Shown: positions 35,612 through 43,778, counted from the stretch's first letter. The stretch is 64,000 nt of DNA from Actinomycetota bacterium (GCA_026393475.1 JAPLAA010000024.1:24296-88295); one strand, 5' to 3'. The notes: generated by a model from the letters alone, not told the origin. A program made the numbers and translations.

Positions 35612-36582
35612 CCACCAGCACCACCAGCACCAGCAGTACCAACGTCCGCGACGTCATCATCATCGGGTCCGGCCCCGCCGGGCTCACCGCTGCCATCTAC
35701 ACGGCCCGCGCCAGCCTCGCCCCGCTCGTCATCGAAGGTGAGCCGTCGAGCACCAGCGACCAGCCCGGCGGTCAGCTCATGCTCACCACCGAGGTCGAGA
35801 ACTTCCCCGGCTTCCCCGAGGGCATCATGGGCCCCGAGCTGATGATGAAGTTCCGCGAGCAGGCCGGCCGCTTCGGCGCCGAGTTCCTCACCGCGAAGGC
35901 CACGGCCATCGACTTCAGCGAGCGCCCCTTCAAGGTCTGGGTCCGCGACGAGCTGTACCTCGCCGACTCGATCATCGTCTCCACGGGCGCACAGAGCCTC
36001 ATGCTCGGGCTCGAGAAGGAGCCCCTGCTGCTCGGCCACGGCCTGTCCACCTGCGCCACGTGCGACGGGTTCTTCTTCCGCGGCCAGGAGATCGCCGTGG
36101 TCGGCGGCGGCGACTCCGCCGTCGAGGAGGCCACGTTCCTCACCAAGTTCGCGTCGAAGGTGTACCTGATCCACCGTCGCGACAGCCTGCGCGCCTCGAA
36201 GATCATGCAGGAGCGGGCCCTCAACCACCCGAAGATCGAGATGGTGTGGAACACCGCTGTCGACGACCTCATCGGCGAGCACAAGCTCGAAGGGGCCGTG
36301 CTGCGCAACACCGTCACCGGCGAGACCTCCACCCTGCCCGTCACCGGCCTGTTCGTGGCCATCGGTCACCGGCCGAACACCGACCTGTTCGCCGGGGTGC
36401 TCGACATGGAGGACAGCGGCTACCTCATCACCCGGCCCGGGTCGTCCTACACCAACGTCGAGGGCGTGTTCGCCTGCGGCGACGTGCAGGACCACACCTA
36501 CCGGCAGGCGATCACCGCCGCCGGCTCGGGCTGCATGGCCGCGATCGACGCGGAACGTTGGCTCGAGGCCCAGCACGGCTGA
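35608..36582 (+). CDS. trxB: Thioredoxin reductase
   Basis: A 324-residue flavoprotein from GTG 35608, which overlaps the previous stop, with AGAGG upstream. The FAD-binding motif is VIIIGSGPAGLTAAIYTARA, the NADPH motif is IAVVGGGDSAVEEATFLTKFA, and the redox pair is CATC (about residue 149). The FAD-contact motif GVFACGDVQDHTYRQAITAAGSGCMAA closes the enzyme. It transfers electrons from NADPH to thioredoxin. trxA follows 202 bp downstream with its own promoter candidate, and trxB is in the sigM-like cluster, as in Mycobacterium. Confidence 0.97.
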   Translation: MTTSTTSTSSTNVRDVIIIGSGPAGLTAAIYTARASLAPLVIEGEPSSTSDQPGGQLMLTTEVENFPGFPEGIMGPELMMKFREQAGRFGAEFLTAKATAIDFSERPFKVWVRDELYLADSIIVSTGAQSLMLGLEKEPLLLGHGLSTCATCDGFFFRGQEIAVVGGGDSAVEEATFLTKFASKVYLIHRRDSLRASKIMQERALNHPKIEMVWNTAVDDLIGEHKLEGAVLRNTVTGETSTLPVTGLFVAIGHRPNTDLFAGVLDMEDSGYLITRPGSSYTNVEGVFACGDVQDHTYRQAITAAGSGCMAAIDAERWLEAQHG

Positions 36583-36620
36583 CGTCATCTGACGTCATCT
36601 GACGTCATCTGACCTCATCT
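36580..36620. repeat. Four 10-bp repeats beginning with the trxB stop codon
   Basis: The unit TGACGTCATC occurs at 36580, 36590 and 36600 and with one change at 36610. The first TGA is the trxB stop, so the repeat places TGA in all three frames. Each unit includes the palindrome TGACGTCA. Confidence 0.9.
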
Positions 36621-36677
36621 CGGGCCGCCCCCGGAGGCCCCGCGCTCAGGAACCCTCGGGATCGGGACGGAAGTCCC

Positions 36678-36703
36678 GGAATGCCGCACGGTGCTCGCCG
36701 GTT
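36678..36703 (+). promoter_or_regulatory. Candidate SigR/SigH-type promoter for trxA
   Basis: GGAAT (36678-36682), an 18-nt spacer, then GTT (36701-36703). This is the GGAAT-N18-GTT consensus of actinobacterial disulfide-stress sigma factors (Streptomyces SigR, mycobacterial SigH), whose known targets include thioredoxin genes. A possible extended -10, TGTTACAAT (36710-36718), just downstream could serve the housekeeping sigma. The trxA start is 82 bp after the GTT. The short motifs could be chance. Confidence 0.5.
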
Positions 36704-36784
36704 GTGACTTGTTACAATTCCGTGTCCCCGTCGGGCGTCCACACCGGACCCCGTCAGGAACTTGGACCTTCGAAAGGATCCGCC

Positions 36785-37123
36785 ATGGCCGATGGCATCG
36801 TCACCCTCACCACGTCCAACTTCGACGAGACCGTCGGCGCGAGCGACACCGCCGTCGTCGTCGACTTCTGGGCCGAATGGTGCGGTCCGTGCAAGATGAT
36901 CGCTCCGATCCTCGGCGAGATCGCCACCGAGCAGGCCGGCAAGATCACCATCGCCAAGCTCAACGTCGATGAGAACCCCGATCTGGCGATGCGCTTCAAC
37001 GTGATGAGCATCCCGACCCTCCTGGTGTTCGACAAGGGCCAGGTCGCGAAGCGCCTGGTCGGGGCCAAGGGCAAGGGCGCCCTGCTGCAGGAGCTCCAGG
37101 AATTTCTGCCTCCTTCCCACTGA
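36785..37123 (+). CDS. trxA: Thioredoxin
   Basis: A 112-residue protein from ATG 36785 with AAGGA upstream. The active site is WCGPCK (about residues 33-38), with the cis-Pro loop MSIPTLLVF. It reduces disulfides in cytoplasmic proteins and is itself reduced by TrxB. The stop codon overlaps a CTG triplet of the next frame (CTGA), from which the next gene's frame stays open. Confidence 0.97.
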   Translation: MADGIVTLTTSNFDETVGASDTAVVVDFWAEWCGPCKMIAPILGEIATEQAGKITIAKLNVDENPDLAMRFNVMSIPTLLVFDKGQVAKRLVGAKGKGALLQELQEFLPPSH

Positions 37124-37206
37124 CGTCGGGCCAGCGCGGCGAACCCGTCCGCGATCTGCAGCGCCGACTCGCGGCCGCAGGATTCCCGGCCGGCGCATCC
37201 GCGCAG

Positions 37207-38088
37207 GTGGGCACGTTCTGCGCGGCCACCGAGGCGGCGTTGCGCGCCTTCCAGCACCAGCGCGGGCTCCGGGTCACCGGGGTGTGCGACGAGGACTGCT
37301 GGAAAGCGCTGGTCGAGGCCAACTGGAAGCTGGGCGACCGTCTGCTCCTGCTCACCTCGCCCAACCTGCGCGGTGACGACGTCGGCGAACTCCAGGCGTC
37401 ATTGGCGCGTCTGGGCTTCGACTGCGGCCGCGTCGACGGCATCTTCGGCCCGCTGACCGCCAAGGCGCTCGATGACTTCCAGTCGAACTGCGGGCTGCCG
37501 AACGACGGTGTCTGCGGCACCGAGACCGTACGGGCGCTCAACCGGGTGATCGGCCAGACGGGCCAGGGTCCGGGCATCTCCGCCGTCCGCGAGCGCGAGC
37601 GCCTCCGCCAGGCACCCACCTCGCTCGGTTCGCTGCGGGTGGTCGTGGGTCAGTTCGGCGGGCTGAGCAGCATCACCCGGGCGGTGAGCCGCGAGCTCCG
37701 CTTCGCCGGCGCCCACGTGGTCCCCCTCGACGAGCCCGATGCCGTCGTGCAGGCCCGCACCGCGAACCAGTTCAACGCCCATCTCTACCTCGGGTTCGAG
37801 GCGAGCCGGGCCGACGACACCGTCGTGCACTTCTACAAGGTGCCCACGTTCGAATCGATCGGTGGCCGAGGGCTGGCCGGATGCCTCTCCGACGAACTGC
37901 GTCGGACCGGGCTGCCGGTGGCCGCCCCCTGTGGGATGCGGCTGACCGTGCTGCGCGAGACGCGGATGCCAGCGGTGCTCGTGATGCTCGCACCGGTCCG
38001 CACGGCCGTCGATGCGGCCCCCGAGGTGAGCACCCGGGTCGTCGAGGCGGTCCGTCAGTGGATGACCCTGTGCACACGCTCCACTTGA
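37207..38088 (+). CDS. CwlM-like protein: peptidoglycan-binding domain(s) and degenerate amidase-like domain
   Basis: 293 residues from GTG 37207, but the frame is open upstream to 36973 and codes GEPVRDLQRRLAAAGF, the first half of a peptidoglycan-binding repeat, before this GTG. No ATG/GTG/TTG occurs there; the only near-start is CTG 37120, overlapping the trxA stop. So the true start may be CTG. A second complete repeat follows (about residues 50-105, LRGDDVGELQASLARLGFDCG). The C-terminal half resembles amidase_3, but every expected zinc ligand position seems replaced (GQFGGL, LGFEAS, VLVMLAP). Mycobacterium has cwlM at this position; CwlM there acts as a regulator of MurA and not as an amidase (family knowledge). 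Confidence 0.75.
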   Translation: MGTFCAATEAALRAFQHQRGLRVTGVCDEDCWKALVEANWKLGDRLLLLTSPNLRGDDVGELQASLARLGFDCGRVDGIFGPLTAKALDDFQSNCGLPNDGVCGTETVRALNRVIGQTGQGPGISAVRERERLRQAPTSLGSLRVVVGQFGGLSSITRAVSRELRFAGAHVVPLDEPDAVVQARTANQFNAHLYLGFEASRADDTVVHFYKVPTFESIGGRGLAGCLSDELRRTGLPVAAPCGMRLTVLRETRMPAVLVMLAPVRTAVDAAPEVSTRVVEAVRQWMTLCTRST

Positions 38089-38127
38089 GCGTGAGAGATC
38101 GCACGAGATCCGGTGCACATCGAGGGT

Positions 38128-38148
38128 TTATCCACAGCTTTGTCCACT
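38128..38148. promoter_or_regulatory. Two DnaA-box-like sites between cwlM-like gene and parB
   Basis: TTATCCACA at 38128-38136 is a perfect consensus DnaA box and TTGTCCACT at 38140-38148 differs at one position. They are 3 bp apart in a convergent intergenic gap, 8 kb from dnaA. Whether DnaA acts here is unknown. Confidence 0.55.
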
Positions 38149-38201
38149 AGATGTGCGTAACGCTCACGTCGAACTCGCGCGTGAGACATCACGGAACGCG
38201 G

Positions 38202-39200
38202 TCAGTCGTCACCCAGCGCGGCCGTTTGTGCAGCCGCACCCCCGCTCATCAGGTGATACAGCCGTTCGAGATCCTCAAGATCCGCGAACTCGATCACGAG
38301 CTTGCCGCGCTTTGTCCCCATGCTGACCGCCACCCTGGTGGACAAACAGTCGGCCAGGAGCTCCTCGAGCTCCAACAGCCCAGGTGGGCGCAGTCGTCCG
38401 CCCGGCTTGCCGGCCGTGGCGCCTGTGGATGACGGCGAATCGCCGGCACCGGCCCCACCGGCGTCGGCCGCATCGCCCACTCCCCCGCCCAGACCGCTGC
38501 TGCGATCACGCACGGCTTCCTCGACCGCACGCACCGGCCAGCCCTCGGCCACGGCACGCCGGGCCAACTGCTCCTGGAACGCCCGATCGGGTGTGCCGAG
38601 CAGCGCCTTCGCATGGCCGGCCGACAACCGACCGTCGCCGAGGAGGTGCTGGATCGACGCCGGCAACGACAGCAACCGCAACATGTTGCTGACCGCCGAG
38701 CGGCTCTTGCCCACGCGGGTGGCGACCTGCTCGTGCGTGAAGTGGAAGTCCTCGATGAGTTGCTGATAGGCCGCCGCCTCTTCGAGCGGGGTCAGGTCCT
38801 GCCGATGGAGGTTCTCCACCAGCGCGCGCTCGACCGAGCCGAGATCGTCGGTGGTGCGCACGACCGCCGGGATGACCGACAGGCCGGCACGCCGAGCCGC
38901 GCGCCAGCGGCGTTCGCCGGCGAGCAGCTCGTAGCCGTCACCGACCGGGCGGACCAGGATCGGCTGGAGCACGCCCAATTCGCGGATCGACGACGACAGG
39001 TCGGACAGCGACTCCTCGTCGAAGTGCACCCGCGGCTGATTCGGGTTCGGGACGATCGCATCGATCGGGAGTTCCTCGAGTCGGGCACCCTCCGGGCCTC
39101 CGTCACCCGCGCCGCCGTCGCCCGATGTGCCGGTCGACGCGACCGGTGTCGTCGGGATGAGAGCGCTGAGCCCCTTACCCAATCCGCTTGGACGAGCCAC
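38202..39200 (-). CDS. parB: Chromosome-partition protein ParB
   Basis: A 332-residue protein from GTG 39200 (MARPSGLGKGLSALIP), with AAGGAGG upstream; the start lies 26 bp inside the end of parA. The N-terminus has the ParA-interacting GLGKGLSALI segment. ParB/Srx domain motifs are NPNQPR, GERRWRAARRAG (the GxxRxxA CTP-binding box) and ENLHRQDL. The helix-turn-helix that reads parS is TRVGKSRSAVSNMLRLL. A Gly/Ser/Asp-rich linker precedes a C-terminal dimerisation domain. It binds parS and uses CTP to slide along DNA. Its binding-site array lies 1 kb from its start, across parA. Confidence 0.97.
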   Translation of the reverse strand: MARPSGLGKGLSALIPTTPVASTGTSGDGGAGDGGPEGARLEELPIDAIVPNPNQPRVHFDEESLSDLSSSIRELGVLQPILVRPVGDGYELLAGERRWRAARRAGLSVIPAVVRTTDDLGSVERALVENLHRQDLTPLEEAAAYQQLIEDFHFTHEQVATRVGKSRSAVSNMLRLLSLPASIQHLLGDGRLSAGHAKALLGTPDRAFQEQLARRAVAEGWPVRAVEEAVRDRSSGLGGGVGDAADAGGAGAGDSPSSTGATAGKPGGRLRPPGLLELEELLADCLSTRVAVSMGTKRGKLVIEFADLEDLERLYHLMSGGAAAQTAALGDD

Positions 39201-40035
39201 GGGCGACCTCCTTTGCGACCTCGCGGTATGCCACCGCACCTCGGGACGTGGGATCGAAGGTGATGATCGGCTGCCCGAACGACGGGGCCTCCGACAGACG
39301 CACCGTCCGCGGCACCACGGTTCGGCAGACCTTCTCGCCGAAGTGCTCGCGCACCTCGTGCACCACCTGGTCGGCGAGCTTGGTGCGGGCGTCGTACATC
39401 ACGCAGACGATCGTGCTCACCTCGAGCTTCGGGTTGAGGTTGCGCTTCACCAGATCGACGTTTCGGAGCAGTTGGCCGAGACCCTCGAGCGCGTAGTACT
39501 CGCACTGGATCGGGACGAGCACCTCGCTGGCGGCGTTGAGCCCGTTCACGGTGAGCAGGCCGAGCGACGGGGGACAATCGATCAGCACATAGTCGTAGTC
39601 GTCGAGCACGGCCTCGATGGCCCGGCGAAGTCGGTTCTCGCGGCTGAACGCCGGGACGAGCTCGATCTCCGCACCGGCGAGGTCGAGGCTCGCCGGCGCC
39701 ACGAACAGGTTCTTCACCGCCGACGGCTCCACACAGTCCTCGAGCGGCACGTCGTGCATGATCACGTGGTACATCGAGGTCTCGAGCCCGCGGTTCTCGA
39801 TGCCGAGACCGGTCGAGGCGTTGCCCTGCGGATCGAGGTCGATCACGAGGGTACGGAACCCCAGTTCGGCCAGGCAGGCGCCCAGGTTGACAGTGGTGGT
39901 GGTCTTGCCGACCCCACCCTTCTGGTTGGCGATGGCGATCACCCGGGGCAACGGGCGACCGGTCGGGGCGCTCGGTGTGTCGGGGGAGATGCCACTGCTC
40001 GGATCCCCCGAATCAATCGACTCGCTCAGTGACAT
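39175..40035 (-). CDS. parA: Chromosome-partition ATPase ParA (Soj)
   Basis: A 286-residue protein from ATG 40035. The deviant Walker A box is KGGVGKTTT (about residues 40-48), and Walker B-type DLDPQGN and DCPPSLGLL follow. SRENRLRRAIE and TVRLSEAPSFGQP are typical of the chromosomal Soj group. It overlaps parB by 26 bp and they form an operon. The leader (40036-40333) is followed upstream by the parS array. Confidence 0.97.
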   Translation of the reverse strand: MSLSESIDSGDPSSGISPDTPSAPTGRPLPRVIAIANQKGGVGKTTTTVNLGACLAELGFRTLVIDLDPQGNASTGLGIENRGLETSMYHVIMHDVPLEDCVEPSAVKNLFVAPASLDLAGAEIELVPAFSRENRLRRAIEAVLDDYDYVLIDCPPSLGLLTVNGLNAASEVLVPIQCEYYALEGLGQLLRNVDLVKRNLNPKLEVSTIVCVMYDARTKLADQVVHEVREHFGEKVCRTVVPRTVRLSEAPSFGQPIITFDPTSRGAVAYREVAKEVARGSSKRIG

Positions 40036-40333
40036 GAAGACCTCAGCTCCTGGTCGGCGGACGGCAGCACGTCGACGTCTGGACGGGCGATCGGGTCGAC
40101 CTGGCCCCCCTGGCACGTGCACCTGCTGCGCCAGCAGGATAGCAACATTCATCGCACGCTGGTGTTTCTCACACACAGGGAGCTCGCCTGATTGCCGACG
40201 CCCGCCGGTCGGTGGACGCTGTCGATGGGGAGAGAGGGGGTCGACAAAACACATCGCTCCTGGTCAGGGCCCTGACGGCGAAGCAGGGGCCCGGTGCGTC
40301 GACTTGTCCAGGGGCAGCTTGGGAGGCGGTGGT

Positions 40334-41646
40334 GTTCCACGTGGAACCGGGACGATCCTGGCCGTCGCCCCGTCTGCCCATCCTGCGGTGCCACGGGGAG
40401 CATCCTCCGACGCAGCGGATGCGCCCGGCCCGCCCGGTCGCTCCCCCGCCCAACCGTGCTCCTGGGTACGACGTGTTCCACGTGGAACGCACCTGCCGGA
40501 CACGAGGCGGTGCGATGTCGGGGGTTCCTCGCCGGGGTTCCTCGCCGGGGCCACAACCGGGGTTGGGAGCACGGGATGGGGCTCGGGGCTGGGAGCGGAG
40601 CTCGACGGCCGCCGATGTTCCACGTGGAACGGCTCGTCCCGCGTTCAGTTCTGGAGGCGTGTTGCGGGCTCGACCGGGTTCCACGTGGAACAGGACCGGA
40701 CAAGCAGTGCAGTGCGCCTTCGGCCCGGTGTCACCGACGATGAAGCCGCCGAATGGCACGGCCGGTCCCCGGATGTGCTGCTCGCCGACCCGCTCGATCC
40801 ACCACGGCGGGTGCTTCGCGATCACGCGTGCGACGACCCCACACGCCACTCGTCGCTGGGGACCACGTTCCACGTGGAACGCGTCGAGCCTCCCGGTGAT
40901 CGTGAACGCGCCCCACTCGAGGCTCGCAGTGAAGCACCACCCAGACGCCCTCGACCTCTCGGATCCAACGACGGCGATCACCGCCCACAGCCGACCGATC
41001 GGGGGACCCGTTCCACGTGGAACACATCGACCGGCCCAGTCACCGGGTTCACCCCGTCTCCTGTCGCCGGGTCGAAGCCTCTCGTTCGTCGACTGGAGGG
41101 CACCCTGTGGAACCAGCCGTCGCGTGCACGTCCACAGCTCTGGCGTTCCACGTGGAACAACTCCAGGAGCATCCTTCGGCAACGCTGCGCGCCGGCCGCT
41201 CTGACGTCACCTCTCCAACTCGTCCGCTGGGGACGGGCGATCCAGCATGTGGCTGGTCCGCCCTGTTCCACGTGGGTGGCTGGTCCGCCCTGTTCCACGT
41301 GGAACGTGGGCGAGCGAGCATCGACCACACCAGATCGTCGGACTGGAACGTCACCACCTGCCAGGTGAGCCCCAGGATGCGTGCACCCCCAAAGCTCGTT
41401 CCACGGTGAACCGGTGGAGATCACTCCCTCGATCGCCGCTCGTCGGCCCCCGTTCTTCGGTTCCACGTGGAACGTGGCGAGCGAGCAACGACCACACCAG
41501 ATCATCGACCAGGAACGTCGCCACACGCCAGCTGAGACCCAAGGCCTGTGCCCGCACCCCACGGCAGTTCGTTCCACGTGGAACGGAGATGAGTTCAGGA
41601 GGTCGGAGGCCGCCCATCGGTCGCGTCCTTCGGTTCCACGTGGAAC
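40334..41646. repeat. parS: parS array: 11 perfect and 2 degenerate ParB sites
   Basis: Perfect 14-bp palindromes GTTCCACGTGGAAC start at 40334, 40475, 40617, 40678, 40867, 41010, 41145, 41292, 41460, 41571 and 41633. Degenerate copies start at 41265 (right arm changed to GTGGGTG) and 41398 (one inserted base). The motif is the canonical ParB-binding parS. Intervals are about 60-190 bp, often near 140 or near 62. A clustered site set this dense is expected to be the chromosome centromere and loading platform for ParB. Confidence 0.97.
41292..41646. repeat. Duplicated ~170-bp parS-bearing unit
   Basis: The 168-bp stretch from 41292 and the 173-bp stretch from 41460 are diverged copies: both begin with parS, then GTGG-GAGCGAGCA, then GACCACACCAGATC. 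Each has a second site (degenerate at 41398, perfect at 41571) 62 bp before the next parS, and CTTCGG-like sequence before it. A partial third copy begins at 41633. Confidence 0.8.
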
Positions 41647-41996
41647 GAGCGCGAGCGTGGCAACACCAGGGGCGCCGCACGGTGTTCCATCTCCGGTCCC
41701 CCCGCTGATCGTCCGTCGAAGCGACCTACCCAGCGATGCCGGCCTCGCCATCCGTTGCCTGGTCGCCGACGTGCATCCCGCTGGCGCCCGCAGGCCCCCC
41801 CCCCCGACACAGACCCCGTGAAATGGGGTGGGACTCCGGCCATCCGGCGACCGGTCACCGCCTCGACCGATCAGCGGCATCCGGGCGGTCGTGCTGACGA
41901 CATCACCCCGACGGGCTCGCGGCCCCACCATTCGGGCGACGTCGAGTCCCGTGATGTGTCGACACCCGGGCCGTCAGCCGGGGAGCGAGCGCCTGA

Positions 41997-42617
41997 TCAG
42001 TCGATCGGCAAGGATCGCCACCGGTGCACGGCGCCGGCGGGGCCTCGAACCTGGCCATCATCGACCATCCCCAGGGAGGTGACCTCGTCGGGATTGATGC
42101 GGGGTGTGCCCTCGGGCGGCTCGCTCACGATCAGCCAACCACCCGGCCGGAGCAACTGCGTCGCGAGCCGCATCACCTCGAGCAGTGGTCCGAACGAGCG
42201 GGCCGACACGACGTCGAACGCACCGGGGGAGCGGCGCACGACCTGCTCGGCGTCGGCGGCCAGGACCTCCACCCGCTCGGTGGCATCGAGGCCGCGCACG
42301 CCGAATCGAAGCAGGTCAGCGCGCTTGTCCCGCCGCTCCACCAGGGTCACGCGGAGGTCGGGCCGTCGAGCGATGATCACGAGTCCGGGCAGTCCACCGC
42401 CCGACCCGAGATCGACGAGGTCACCACCGTGCAGATCATCGGGCAGCGCCACGACGTACTGGCCGGCGTGCGCGATCGCATCGTCGATCGACACCCGTCC
42501 GATCGCACCGCGCCGTTGGATCTCCGTCAGGACGTGACGAAGGACGGGCACGACATCGAGCGCGTCGTCCACCGGGTCAGACCCGGGCACAGCGAGATGC
42601 GACGGGCGGGGGAGCAC
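41997..42617 (-). CDS. rsmG: 16S rRNA (guanine-N7) methyltransferase RsmG (GidB)
   Basis: A 206-residue protein with GTG start at 42617. Motif I is VDLGSGGGLPGLVIIARRPDLRVTLVERRDKRADLLRF, matching RsmG proteins; VSARSFGPLLEVMRLA and LRPGGWLIVSEPPE follow. It methylates the N7 of a guanine in helix 18 of 16S rRNA (E. coli G527), where loss gives low-level streptomycin resistance. The order rsmG next to parA and jag is the standard one near the origin. The start is somewhat uncertain. Confidence 0.93.
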   Translation of the reverse strand: MLPRPSHLAVPGSDPVDDALDVVPVLRHVLTEIQRRGAIGRVSIDDAIAHAGQYVVALPDDLHGGDLVDLGSGGGLPGLVIIARRPDLRVTLVERRDKRADLLRFGVRGLDATERVEVLAADAEQVVRRSPGAFDVVSARSFGPLLEVMRLATQLLRPGGWLIVSEPPEGTPRINPDEVTSLGMVDDGQVRGPAGAVHRWRSLPID

Positions 42618-42662
42618 CGTCGCGCCGGGCGACGGACACCCCCCGATCGGCCATCGGTCGGG

Positions 42663-43778
42663 TCAGTCGTTCGCAGGTGCGATGACCACGCAGCGCCGCG
42701 GATCGTCGCCCTCGGACCGGGTGACCACGCCGTCGACCTCGGAGAGCACGTCATGGATCACCTTGCGGTCCGACGACGACATCGGCTCGAGACGCTTGGC
42801 GGTTCCGTCGGCGATGACCTGGTCGGCCACCTGGTGGGCGAAACGGGTGAGGGCTTCCTTGCGACGCTCGCGGTAGCCACCGACGTCGACCCGCAGCCGG
42901 GTGTCGTGGTCGCCGAGGCGACGCTGAGCTGCCACGCGGGCCAGTTCCTGCAGGGCCTGGAGGGTGGATCCGCGAGGACCGACCAGCAGGCCGAGGTCGC
43001 TGCCGTCCACGGTCACCTCGAGATCGTCGCCGTCGCGGCGCACCGCAGCCGTGCCGGTGAGCCCGAATGCGTCGACGACGCCCTGGACGAACACCCGTGC
43101 CTCTTCGCCAACCTGCTCTGCATCCACGATGATCTCCTTGCTCGACTGATCCCTGCTCGACTGATCCTGGTTCGCGCTCGCAGCGTTCGCTGCGCGCGCT
43201 CCGTCCTTGCGCTGACGGCCGCCGCGCGGGGCGCGTGCCGGCCGATCGTCGCCGCTCGCGTCGTCCGTGCCAACCGTGCCGTCCTTGCCATCGACTGCAC
43301 CGCTCGCGGCGCCGGCCGAGTCCTCGAACACGTCGAAGGCGTCGCGCTGGGCGCCGGCTGCCGGCGCCGGGGTCGCCGGTGCGGCCTTGGGCTTGCGAGT
43401 GCGCGGCGCCTTCGGTGCGGCATCGCTGGCTGCTGCCTCGCTTGCGGCGCTTGCGGCGCTTGTGGCGCTTGCGGCGCGACTGCCACGACCTCGCGGCGCG
43501 GCAGGTGCCTGTTCGCTGTCGGCGGTCGACTCCGACGATCCGGCCTCGGCCTTGTCGCCCTTGCCCTTCTTGCGATCACGCCGATCGAGCTTGGGACGCG
43601 GTGTGGTGGGCCGCACGCGGGCACGGACTCGTGCCTCGCCGCGCACCCGACCGAACAGGCCGGCGCGGGGCTCGTCGAGCACCACGATCTCGGCATCGTC
43701 CTCGGCCACACCGAGCTGGTCGAGCGCCTGGTTCTTGGCCTCTTCCACGGACTTCGCGGTGGTTTCCACCCATTCCAT
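42663..43778 (-). CDS. jag: Jag/KhpB-type RNA-binding protein (Jag_N-KH-R3H)
   Basis: A 371-residue protein. The Jag_N domain occupies residues 1-55 (MEWVETTAKSVEEAKNQALDQLG...LFGRVRGEARVRARV). A long Ala/Ser/Pro/Lys-rich disordered linker (about 56-210) contains a 9-bp-repeat-encoded SAASAASAA stretch. A KH domain (about 230-300, with LGLLVGPRGSTLQALQEL) and an R3H domain (about 310-371; EPMSSSDRKVIHDVL) follow. KhpB/Jag binds RNA and influences cell division and envelope growth in Gram-positive bacteria. It lies between yidC and rsmG, as usual. Confidence 0.9.
   Translation of the reverse strand: MEWVETTAKSVEEAKNQALDQLGVAEDDAEIVVLDEPRAGLFGRVRGEARVRARVRPTTPRPKLDRRDRKKGKGDKAEAGSSESTADSEQAPAAPRGRGSRAASATSAASAASEAAASDAAPKAPRTRKPKAAPATPAPAAGAQRDAFDVFEDSAGAASGAVDGKDGTVGTDDASGDDRPARAPRGGRQRKDGARAANAASANQDQSSRDQSSKEIIVDAEQVGEEARVFVQGVVDAFGLTGTAAVRRDGDDLEVTVDGSDLGLLVGPRGSTLQALQELARVAAQRRLGDHDTRLRVDVGGYRERRKEALTRFAHQVADQVIADGTAKRLEPMSSSDRKVIHDVLSEVDGVVTRSEGDDPRRCVVIAPAND

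Larger units (their letters stand above)
40036..41996. other. Non-coding interval between parA and rsmG
   Basis: 1,961 bp without a recognisable gene. The ORFs crossing it are long only because high GC leaves few stops; their translations are Arg/Pro-rich and no domain is seen. It holds the parS array (40334-41646), an 11-nt C tract at 41795-41805 and a possible small hairpin (41813-41829, ACCCC/GGGGT). Confidence 0.8.

Noticed and set aside
39617..41368. 583-codon plus-strand ORF through parA and the parS array
   Set aside because: The first part is antisense to parA and the rest reads through parS palindromes; the translation has no domain, so the interval is treated as non-coding.
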